Origin: Tetraselmis striata
Lineage: Eukaryota > Chlorophyta > Chlorodendrophyceae > Chlorodendrales > Chlorodendraceae
Assembly: GCA_006384855.1 (NCBI GenBank)
Contig: VCJN01000690.1
Location: forward strand, 155,310 to 219,309
Direction of reading: 5' to 3'
Length of the DNA: 64,000 bases
Under the pieces are notes generated by a model that saw only the letters and a program-made list of their open reading frames with translations, had not been told where the DNA came from and ran no database searches. Made by a program: the position numbers and the translations under genes. This document shows, piece by piece, positions 34,306 to 43,800 of the stretch. Position 1 is the stretch's first letter; each line of letters opens with the position of its first letter.

Positions 34306-35466
34306 TTAGTTTCCCGGCCGGGTCTTTCTGGGTCGATATTCAGAAATTTTCTTCTTCTTGCTCGGGCACGCGGACGCAACATGACCTTTCGCCCTGCAGA
34401 TAAAGCAGCGACCTTCCTTCTTAAATCTCTCAAACTCCTCCTCGGTCAATCGCCGCGCCATCAACAGGTCGTCTTCTTGTTCTGTAGCCTCACCCTCAGC
34501 ACTGCTGTAGTACTGCTCGTCGTCGTCGCCATCGTCGTCCATGATGTTTAGGCGCTCGCGACGGATCTCGCGGTGCACATCTGTCTCCCGCTCCGCAGCT
34601 TCAACAGCCAGGGCTGCCTGTACAGCTTCTGCCAGGGTCTTAGGGTTTTTCAGGGCAACCTCCTTTCGAATATGGGGTTTCAGTCCGCGCTGGAAGTCAT
34701 GTACATTATCTTCCTCGTGACGATGTGGTAACTCCAGTAGTTGCTCGCGGAAATAATTCGCGTACTTCTGTACTGTAGTCCGCTGTGTCGCGCGATCCAG
34801 ATTGATACGAGCTTGCTTCGCCGGTGTACGTCCACAGAATTCGGTGATTAGTGCCGCCTCCATATGCGTAATACCGGTAAAACCGCCGCCAATTTCGTCG
34901 TGCGTACTCGCCACTTGCGCGTACCACCACTTGGATACAGGTCCGTGAAAATAGCCAGATGCCCAGTACACGCTACGAGGTTCCTCCGGGTTTACGTTGT
35001 GATATTTCAGGTAACCCCGTGCATGACGAAACCAGTTCCGTAGCTCGTCGATATTCGTAGTCGATAGCTTCTCGATCTTCGCTGGTTTCACATCGCTCGG
35101 CATGAGCCCAGGCATGTCGCTGGTCCGGGCAGAACGAAGCTGGTCTCGCATCTGCTGCTCTACAACTCGGCTCCGGTTCACTCGGTCGTCGAAATGACTG
35201 AAGCCTTGTCGCACGTACTCGTCCAAGCGGCGAATCTCCGCCGTTGCCGCCGTTGTAGCTTGCGCTACATCTTGCATCTTCGCTTGCTCCGTCGACATAG
35301 TCTCGACTCGGTCGGCTAGTCGTTGAAGCATGCTCATCATGTCTGCGAGGGTCGGTTGCGTGCCCTCTTGACCTCCTTCGAGCGGAATCGGCTGTGCTTC
35401 GCCGGTAGTGGCCGCTACCGGAAAGCTTCCGCTGTCCTCAGGTGGTGTCTCTCCTGGTGTAGCCAT
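34306..35466 (-). CDS. gag: Gag (capsid/nucleocapsid) of the chromovirus
   Basis: 386 codons beginning 39 nt inside the element from the 5' LTR edge. The central part (WFRHARGYLKYHNVNPEEPR, AALITEFCGRTPAKQARINL, VQKYANYFREQLLELPHRHE) is the retrotransposon gag capsid fold that forms the particle. Near the C-terminus there is one CCHC zinc knuckle, CFICRAKGHVASAC, for RNA binding, followed by a Lys-rich tail. The N-terminus has a short coiled-coil segment (MLQRLADRVETMSTEQAKMQ). Gag ends in PGN-stop, with the slippery heptamer overlapping the last two codons. Confidence 0.93.
   Translation of the reverse strand: MATPGETPPEDSGSFPVAATTGEAQPIPLEGGQEGTQPTLADMMSMLQRLADRVETMSTEQAKMQDVAQATTAATAEIRRLDEYVRQGFSHFDDRVNRSRVVEQQMRDQLRSARTSDMPGLMPSDVKPAKIEKLSTTNIDELRNWFRHARGYLKYHNVNPEEPRSVYWASGYFHGPVSKWWYAQVASTHDEIGGGFTGITHMEAALITEFCGRTPAKQARINLDRATQRTTVQKYANYFREQLLELPHRHEEDNVHDFQRGLKPHIRKEVALKNPKTLAEAVQAALAVEAAERETDVHREIRRERLNIMDDDGDDDEQYYSSAEGEATEQEDDLLMARRLTEEEFERFKKEGRCFICRAKGHVASACPSKKKKISEYRPRKTRPGN
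34309..34315 (-). promoter_or_regulatory. Gag-pol -1 ribosomal frameshift site GGGAAAC
   Basis: In the gag frame the final codons read GGA AAC TAA preceded by G, giving the canonical X_XXY_YYZ heptamer GGGAAAC directly before the gag stop. Slipping back one base enters the pol frame, which reads G-K-L-R-R and stays open into pol; upstream the pol frame is closed by a TGA at 34340-34342. The shift must therefore occur within 34306-34342, and this is the only canonical heptamer there. The same heptamer is used by some retroviruses. Confidence 0.8.
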
Positions 35467-35486
35467 CTTTACGTCGCTTACCGCTG

Positions 35487-35503
35487 TCTAAGCTCCGAAA
35501 CCA
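35487..35503 (-). promoter_or_regulatory. Primer-binding site candidate
   Basis: Two bases inside the 5' LTR the minus strand reads TGGTTTCGGAGCTTAGA. It starts with TGG, complementary to a tRNA CCA end, and resembles but does not match the common initiator-Met PBS TGGTATCAGAGC. The primer tRNA cannot be named without the host tRNA set. Confidence 0.7.
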
Positions 35504-35505
35504 AG

Positions 35506-35917
35506 TGTTAGGCTCTAGCTTAAGCCTGTTCTTTAGGCCCTTTAGGATGCAGCGGAAGGATTTAGAAAGTATGGCCAATCTCTTCTGGTTACAGGGGTTC
35601 CTGGGTTATAGTTCTGTCTCTGAATTCGGCCTAGTAGACTTGTCCGAGGCGGTATTTATACCCGCCGAGGTCATAGTCATACCTGTGCTATGTTAGCCGG
35701 GTGTCATGGGATACCCGTGCTGTGTTAGCCACGTAAGGCTTGAGTCAGAGAACTCTAGAGAATTCCAGAACAGTCTTCGGCCTTATACTACTAATATTTA
35801 CGCCCGCAATACTAATATGTACAGCGACTCCGCGGATGCGTAGTCGTACTACCTTTGCGGGGGTTATACCTGCTAGTATAGCAGAACATTATGGCTATAG
35901 GGAAATGGAGTATAACA
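35506..35917 (-). repeat. 5' LTR (minus-strand sense) of the chromovirus
   Basis: 412 bp, same ends as the left copy. It carries the promoter; a TATA box is annotated within it. Confidence 0.95.
35653..35660 (-). promoter_or_regulatory. TATA box of the 5' LTR
   Basis: Minus strand GGTATAAATACCGCC contains a perfect TATAAATA about 150 bp from the internal edge of the 5' LTR, consistent with an RNA polymerase II start within the LTR. Confidence 0.6.
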
Positions 35918-36187
35918 AAGAATCCCTTTTCCCAAATCTCCGCTCATTATTCCTGGCCGTAGTGTGGAATAACGATCCAATGGGCCCTCGACTCAGCTCC
36001 TGCTTTAGGACTATCTACGGCTTGACGATTATTCGGCCTAAGTCCTAAGCGGGCTGTAACATGCGTGGTCGAGGAAGTCGTGCTATCCTTCCTCTCCGTC
36101 GGGTAAGTGCTCAAGCATGGAATCGAGGTCACCCCCGTTCCAGTGCGCCCCCGGCTGGGCTGACTTGTAGCGCCTCCACTCAATCCA

Positions 36188-37865
36188 TATTGACTGTCAT
36201 GCACGCACACCCACGAGCGCGCAAACCAAGTCTTCATCAAATTCTCGCGGCGGCTCAGGGGGGACTCCGCCAAGACCCTCCCAATGGTCTTCCGGGAGCT
36301 GAGACATGCGTTCACTCTAGTGTGCAACTTTAAGATTCTCGAAGGTGTCATCGATTGGAAGGAGGTTCTCGGTGGCGCTCTCCCGACGTCGGGCCAGGTA
36401 CTCAGCATCTCACAGGCCTACCAGTTCTCAGTGAGGAAGCCTGAGAAGCCCATCGGCCATGCCGTCCAGGCGGAGATCTTCATGTCTTGGTGGTCGGACA
36501 CGGATGTCCACGGCCCGGAGCATTTCATGAAGTACATGCCCGAATAAGGCAAGCCGTCCTATCTGTATGGCCGCCCTATTTTCCACTCGCACAAAGACGG
36601 GAGGGGCGAAACTGTTCCTCGCAGCGAGACCGAGGCCGAGAAGCGATTTGACAAAATGGAGAGCCATATTCTCTTTCTGGCGGCGAAGTTTGACTTTTGT
36701 GCTAACGACATTGAGAAGTGGGTTCACACCTTGCGGGAACTGCAGGAGAAGCACTGAGAGGAGTCGCGTCCGTTCGACAAGTTCTGGCCCGAAGACGCTG
36801 AATAGCTACATTATTGGCTTCGAAACCGCCCTCCGTGCCCGGCACGAGGAGCTACGGCCGATACGGGCACTGCCGCGCAACCAGAAGCCGGCCCCGCTGC
36901 CCACAACGCCCGGAACGCGGCGAAGCCGCCCCACAACGCCGAGGCCGCCGTGAGACGTATGATTGAAATCATGGACGGTCTCAAGCGGCAAGAGTGGAAC
37001 CCCGTGACCACCATCGGACCTGGGAAAACCAACGATGACTCCATCAAGCAGTTCTTGGACGCCGGCCAAGGCAACTTGGTGATTATGGACATGTCCAAAA
37101 CACCACGAGAGCATCACAGAGGCCGAGCGCCTCGACCTTCTCGGCGATTGGGAGGCTACACGATCCGTGGGTAAGATCCAAAAGCACGAGAACTTGAAGG
37201 ACCCCGACGAGAGCAAGAGGCAGCTGAAATTGGTGTCGTACGAGCCATGGGTTCCCCACCGTAGCGGAAACCCCGATATCCCTCTATGGCTTGCGGTGGA
37301 TCTCGCCCGCATCGAAGGCCGCCCCGTTCAATCCCGACACAAGGTGGGAGGTCGCGCAAACGATGTCTTGGCGTCCAGTGGCGGCCTTGCCCATGCGTAA
37401 GTACGATCGGTACTACACACCTTGGCGGCGGCGCGTCGACGTCCTTCACGACAAACTTCATGGGCACTTGCGTCCCCGCGGTGTCGCGCCTCGGCAAGAC
37501 ATTCGGCGGTGACAATAAGGTGTTAGAACAATGGAAGCCCTGGAACGACCTTTTGATCGTCAGCATGCAGCTCCAACGCCAGGAGCGGGTCGACGGAGAC
37601 AATGTGCCTGCTTCATGACTGCCTGGATCATGTGAGGCTCCGCCTGGAGTATATCGAGCTCAAGACCTTCCTTACGGCCTTATTCCAGAACAACGACCCC
37701 ATGAAGATTGAGGCGGCGCGCATGATGCGCATGGTGCAAGCGTATCTCTCCTGGGCCCGCAAGCGAGCCCGCGAGCTCGCGGAGATGGATATCGACCCTA
37801 ACGCGCAAGTGCCCGACTTCACCGCGTGTACCTGTTTGATCTCGACTACCACGCACCACCACTAG
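36188..37865 (+). pseudogene. Broken DUF7869-type gene, 3' part
   Basis: The segment opens with CTHTHERANQVFIKFSRRL, which matches GHTHERVDQIFSRIS of the intact copy (the third acidic motif region). It continues through ALPTSGQVLSISQAYQFSV and AVQAEIFMSWWSDTDVHGPE to FDKFWPEDAE, matching the FSGFWPQ region. In-frame TAA (36546), TGA (near 36757) and TAG (near 36802), plus frame changes after 36,950, disable it. The next parts (RMIEIMDGLKRQEWNPVTTI; 37602-37860 YLSWARKRARELAEMDIDPN) look like its C-terminal region. It continues the plus-strand fragment ending at about 28530; the chromovirus and about 0.95 kb of other sequence lie between. Confidence 0.65.
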
Positions 37866-38164
37866 ATAGCACCTACGTATCGTAGCTAGCAACTACTACC
37901 ACCCTCATAGCCCCCTTTAAGTCACACATATTTCGAATAACACCGGCGGACGCTTTCTGCGCTAACTTTTGTTGCCGACTACGGAATGTCTGTGGCCCGC
38001 AACATATGGTTTCGGTGCATCACAATGTGTTGTAAGTCCGAGTGCAATCCAACACACGCATATATGCGTGTCTTTTGCAACTCAGCGAGGGTGTCGCCAA
38101 CCACCCGCCACCTCCGTTCCGCAATTCCCACATCGCAGGTTGGACCGACCTATATTAATGACAA

Positions 38165-38430
38165 TTAACTTGATGTTATGGGACGAAGCCCGCACCGAGG
38201 TGATATACGCCAGACATGCCCGCCAGCGTCGAACGGACGCCGACCTAACGCACCGCTACTCGTGGGCTCTACGGACACCGTCGTGACCTTGGTGGAGGAC
38301 GGAGAGCTCTCCCGAGCGGCGGGCCCATATCTTCTAAGGGTATGGGCGATCAATCTGATCCTGCTATCCTCGCCCAGCTGCGCGACAAGCACTCGTCCCG
38401 TGGCCACCCTTCGCGTATCTAATATAGTTT
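38165..38430 (+). pseudogene. Fragment of the RT-element ORF
   Basis: Plus-strand translation gives ARTEVIYARHARQRRTDADL, and in other frames the TVV-LVEDGELSRAAGP and LAQLRDKH stretches that appear intact at 44100-44310 (minus). Internal frameshifts are present. It is a relic of about 250 bp. Confidence 0.7.
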
Positions 38431-38800
38431 AGTCGCTACTACGCGGGCGCGTGATAAAGCCCAATCCTCCCAGCAAACGTACATTACTCGTACATCGCGA
38501 CAGCGGCATCGGGTGCAATACTTGCGGGATGAGAAGAAACGGGATAATCCCGGTACGAATATCATTTAATCTCGTCTCCAACTCGGTCGTCTCAACAACG
38601 CATCCAGGGACAACGCTCGCCACCCAGGACGGCACTGACAGGTCAGCAGCCTTGCTACGAAGTTCGTATGCCTCCATGCTTCGCCAGCAAGACCGGCTTG
38701 GTGACGGCCGGCGGCCTATAGACATGCGGAAATCAAAAGCATTCGAATACCGTGTGCTGCACCCGGAGGTTCAGAAAACGAAAGTAAAGTACAGTTCGCT

Positions 38801-38944
38801 CCGGGACATCGGCCGAAGCCGCCCCAACACTTCACCTCTTGCGCCAACTGCAGTCGTAGGTCTGGCATAGCCCGTAGGACATTGCCTCATTCGAACCCCG
38901 AAGGACTAATAATGCATCAACCAAGTAAACCCAGGACACGCCGG
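38801..38944 (-). repeat. Dispersed repeat R1, copy 2 (inverted)
   Basis: The reverse complement closely matches 7712-7860, including the GGGTTCGAATGAGG core. Confidence 0.7.
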
Positions 38945-39078
38945 GACTATATTGCCGAAATACATCGACCATGAATCGATACCGGCGGGACCTCGCGCGT
39001 ACGAGACGACCGCTCAACCGAGCGGGCAAGGGATGTACCCAGAGGGTCACATACGAGTATGACATATGATTGCATTAC

Positions 39079-40070
39079 CCAGCGAAGCGTCGATTTTTCG
39101 GCGGTGAGCTTTATTGCCATACGGGTACCCGTATAGTGCAGCGGATCGGGCCTATAGGTGCATGCCTAAAGCGCTTATCTACTGGCATGTACTACTAAGT
39201 ACTATAATCCGCCCGCCCACCCACCCACGGTCCTTCATTACACAGCCGTCCGATTACGATCTCACGGTTGGGAGGCTATGAGTACTGGTACTCGCTACTC
39301 GCTGCTTGTAATGGAAAAAAAACTGTGGTACTTCAAAGCGCTCACACCGGTTCGCGTAGGTACTCGTTTCTGAAGACCGCAAACGGGTCTCAAATCCGAG
39401 ATGTGTAGCTGGCAACGCTTTTTGGCTACGTGGCACGCGCTACGTGCGTATAATTAGCACGTGACCGCTCGCGCTCCTCCCTCATCATCCCGCCGTGAGC
39501 CCCATCCCTGCCTGCGACGCACAAGACGAGACACCTGAAGGCCACCATAAGCCTACGTTAGGGCGCTGCTACCGCGGTATGCGCGTGATGGTGCCGGCCG
39601 GTGTGTCCGATTGGCATCGGTGGGGCGGGATGGGTTGGCGAGACGGGTGGTCACGTGCGTGGGCTCTGAGTTTTGATCAAATGACGGTATATTTGACTAT
39701 ATCAACCGGATACTAATTATTTCTCGTGCTCTTTTCGGTACCTGCATCTCAGGATTGTGACCCCGCTATGCATAGCTTCTAGCCCGGGAGGATTTCATTT
39801 AGCGAGTACCCAGGGAACCGGTGTGCTGGCAATGCGAACGCTCGCTGCTGGTACTAGTACTCGCTACTCGCTGCTGGTACTAGTACTGGTACTCGCTACT
39901 CGCTCGTTGCTGGTAATGGAAAAAAAACTCTAGTACTTCAAAGCGCTGGCAATGCAATTGATGGCATCGTAGGCCAATGATATAGAACCCGTTCTTTTAA
40001 ATGTTTCTGAAAAATCGACGCATTGCTGATTCAACTGTGAAGTTACTTCATATGATACCATATTATATGA
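39079..40070 (+). mobile_element. Short derivative of the RT-bearing element (about 1 kb)
   Basis: The left end (CAGCGAAGCGTCGATTTTTC and the next 300 bp) matches 40810-41100. The right end (from about 39838 to CAACTGTGAAGTTACTTCAT) matches 45190-45435. The RT ORF is absent. The two ends carry an imperfect inverted repeat of about 20 bp (left CAGCGAAGCGTCGATTTTTC; right, reverse complement, CAGCGATGCGTCGATTTTTC or close variants). It behaves like an internally deleted, non-autonomous copy, or alternatively the original MITE-like unit before an RT element entered it. Confidence 0.65.
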
Positions 40071-40231
40071 TATTTGTTGATTACATGAGCCAGCTGCAAA
40101 ATTCAAGAAATCCGTACAGAAATTCAGAAGAAAATCCATCTACGGGCCACCAAGAGGCAGGAACCGCCATGACAGCCACCGACCAGGCATCGCCACCAGC
40201 CAGCCGCTGCTCCACGCAGTAGGACGCTCTC

Positions 40232-40570
40232 CCCATCACACAATCCCGGGCCACTCCAATAGCGGCACTAGGCCGAATGTGATGTGAAGGCGCCGATAGG
40301 AAAGGAGCTTCGAAGTAGAGGTCTCGCAGCAAGGAGCGGAAGTGGGGGGTCCAACCCAAGACGGGGCGCCACGGGCGTGCAACAGACGCATGCCACCCAA
40401 CGCCAAATCCGCCGCCAGCTCGGTCGAGGCCTTTTCCGCCAAACGTAGAACGCCTTCCCCAGCATAACATCCCGGGCCACTCCAATAGCGGCAATAAACC
40501 GAATGTGATGTGGAGGCGCCGACAGGACAGGAAGGGAGAGGGTGCTCAAAGAACAACGACCGGGGACTTG
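40232..40570. repeat. Roughly 230-bp duplicated segment
   Basis: Blocks at about 40245-40330 and 40465-40550 share CCCGGGCCACTCCAATAGCG, then AATGTGATGTG and GGCGCCGA-AGGA. They lie between the short and long copies of the RT-bearing element. No coding function is evident. Confidence 0.6.
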
Positions 40571-40807
40571 ACCGGACCAGCAACGATGTAAGACGCCGGT
40601 GTCCAGCTCACACTGCTCCTCCGCGGCAGTGGCAGCACGGGCGGGGCCAAGGCTACCAAGGCGCCACCCGTGCACGATCCCCGCCCCCATCCCCAGCCGG
40701 GGGTGGAGGCGGAGGAAGGGTCCGTGATTTCGAGGGCTGAGGACGGTCGTCGGGCCCGCTCATGCGGTGGATAGGTGGGTGGGTAGGATCTCATATGATA
40801 TCATCCA

Positions 40808-43800
40808 GAGAAGCGTCGATTTTTCGGCGGTGAGCTTTATTGCCGTACGGGTACCTGTATAGTGTAGCGGATCGGGCCTATAGGTGCATGACTAGAGCGC
40901 TTATCTACTGGCATGTACTACTAAGTACTATAATCCACCCACCCGCCCGTCCGCCCGCCCGCCCACGGTCCTTAATTACACAGCCGTCCGATTACGATCT
41001 CACGGTAGGGAGGCTATGAGTACTGGTACTCGCTACTCGCTGTTGGTAATCGTACTCGTAAATTGTGGCACTTCAAAGCGCTGGCAATGCGAACGCTCGC
41101 TGCTGGTACTGAATACTCTCTAAGGATTACTCGCTGCTGGTACTTGTGTGAATTACAAAAAGGGCAGTTCCCCAGAATTAGAAAATCAACACAGCAAGCC
41201 GCCTAAAAGCGGGCCGCATCCCGCATAAGGCGGGATGGATGAGTGATGCGCACACGGTTCGGAGTCCGGGCCACGCGTGCACGTGTGTGTGTGGGTGATC
41301 CTCGGACGTGCTATGGAGCTTCAGCAACGGGATGGCAAACGAATCTGCGCCGTCTGATGAGGCAGCGAGCGCGCTCTCGAGCGGCCACCAAGCTCATGAC
41401 CCCGAGGAAATCTCTTGAGAGCAAGGCCTCCTGGTGAGCCCTGGTGATGCACCGAGTGCCCCGCGATGAGAGGGCACCCCGATCCGCAGCCAAGCACGCG
41501 ATACCACGCACTGTGCGGTGCACCCCCTTGCTCACCTCACCCACAGTGCCGAAGACCATGCCCGTGTACTCCGACATATCCAGGATGTCTCGAAGAGGAC
41601 CCTTCTGTCCGGGCTCCGTGTTGTGCCACGCCGCATCCCGCGCAGCCAACCCCCGCTGTATGTCGCCCAACAGGGAGCGCTCAAACCGATCCACCGCCGT
41701 GGCCCGGGGCACTGCAGTGTACTTGACCCCGTGCCGCATAGTCTTGAACTCCAGCAGCGTGGACTTCAAGCTCCGGGGATCATAACTCCCGGTCACGACG
41801 TTGAACGCCGGAAGGGAGAGCTCTGCGTCCGGCACTAGGTCCTTGAGTTCCTCCCTGGGTACGGTGTTGCCGAGAGGCACTGCCTGCTGGAACAAGTCAT
41901 CCACCTCCCGCCGTACCGCGATACCTAGGTCGTGAACATAGTGATCGCGGAAGGCATCTGCGATAGCGTCGTGTCGTACACGCCAGTGAGCGTCTCCATG
42001 CGCCGGGAGGTTCATGAGCGCGTCGCCGTATAGGTCAACAGTGACGGGGTTGTGCTCTGTCGAGGGCAGAATGATCTGGCTCCCAACCACCGGGGCCATG
42101 CACGGGCTAGGCAAAAGGAAGTACCCGGCAGCGACCTCCCGCAGCTCATGCGGAGTCGTGGCTGTCCGCGCGGTGGGGATGGCCACTGTCCACATGCCTG
42201 ACGCCGCGTCGAGCTGGTTGAACAAGATCCGTTCCCTACATGTGGCAGGGAGAGCGCACACCTCATTTCGAAGCCGAGAGTTGTTGGCCTGGTCTAGAAA
42301 TGCCGTCAGCTCCTTTTGCGAGCCCGACGCAGCCTCCACTTCCCGCTCCATCTGGCGCGCATCTGCGTCGCCGAGATGGCCAGCAGTAGCCGCTTGGAGG
42401 CGGCCCCACGCCTCGCGCATCTCCGCGGCGTAGCTGTCCGACCCATGAGCATCGTTGAGGAAGTGGTCATACTGATGGGCGGAAGAAGTTGCGTTGAAGC
42501 TGCCTCGGCCAAGTACGGACCCGAGCTGTGGGTCGAAGAAACCAGGGGTGGGGGTGTTGGTGCCGGAGTTCCTAGTCAGGAACCTTGGGAGGATGGCATT
42601 CATGCAGCCGATGAAGGCGGCATCACGAACGGTAGCCATGCGGCAGATGCCAGCTCCCTTCAACCGAGTGGGGAGGAGAAGCCTGCTGCGCGCCTTGGCT
42701 ACATCATCCTCGCTCAAGGTAGCCACCTCCGCTGCCATGGGGTCGGGGTCGTGCAGAAGCTCCGCCAAGAAATCGGTGACCACCGGGTTGGTGTCGGTGC
42801 CTTACGTGGAGGGATCAAAAGAGACCCCTAGCACCCGTTCGACCGCCGCGAGGATGGTGGCATCCAACGCCTCAGCAAAGGCCTCCACCTCGGACGGAAG
42901 ACAATTGCGGAGCCAATACCCCGCCTTGTGTTGCATGCAGTGCTTGAGCAGGGCCCATGCGTGGTGATGCAAGGCGTGGGTGTACCGACGGCTGGGCTTG
43001 GCATACAGAAGCTTGCTCAGGCTAGCGTCCATCTCCTCTCGTAGCTCCTCCGCCTTGCCGCGCATGTACGCCTGCACATACTCTGGCGATCCGAGCGGCA
43101 CGTTGAGGACCGCGATGCCGTGATGGCCATCTAGCTCGGGCCACTCGATGTCGGCCGGAGCCTCATGCCGCGCGGCCTCCATGTCGGCGCTGTACGCCTG
43201 CATCTTGTCCAACCGCACCTCAAGCCTCACGGACGCCTTGATGGACGTGCGGAAGGCGTGAAGAGCCGGCCAAACGTGCTCCGGAAGGCCCACCATAAAT
43301 CCATCGTCGGCGTTGAGGCGCGCCGCCCCGTCATTGACCTCCAACGTGGTATCACACTGCTGCACCTCGGGGTGAATCGCGACGCAAAAGGAAGTCGTGG
43401 CCAAAGGTGCGCCATGTTGCACGCCGTCCTCCGACCGCAGTGGAGCGGACCGGTCGTCCACGACTAGATACGAATCCGTGGAGAGGGAGGCTAGGAGCGC
43501 AAGGATGACAGGGTGTAGTGGAGAGCAATCGATGTGGCGTTGGATGATGGTGCGGCGCCATGCCTCGTTGTAAGCGTTCTGAAGGTCTGTGTGGACGATG
43601 ACGGCACGTGGGCCAAGCTTCTCGGCGATGAGCCGGACGCCGTGGATGAGCACAGAGTCTCCCGCGGGAATTCCAACGCCGAGCTAGGATGGAGCGAGCA
43701 CCGACACGTATGCCTCCTTCATGTTGTCCACCGCTGCGCGCTCCGCTGCGCGCCGCTCCGCCTCCCCGACTGCCACAGGCCGCACGTCCGGCGCCCTCCC

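Larger units (their letters stand above)
29222..35917 (-). mobile_element. Complete Ty3/Gypsy chromovirus (LTR retrotransposon), 6696 bp
   Basis: Two 412-bp LTRs (TGTTA...TAACA) differ at one position that I can see. They flank gag and pol on the minus strand, with primer-binding site, polypurine tract and a 5-bp AAGAA duplication in place. Pol order is protease, RT, RNase H, integrase, chromodomain, which assigns it to the chromovirus branch of Ty3/Gypsy. Near-identical LTRs and intact ORFs mean a recent insertion that may still be active. It sits between the two halves of a broken DUF7869-type gene. The protein upstream of protease is unusually long (see pol). Confidence 0.96.
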
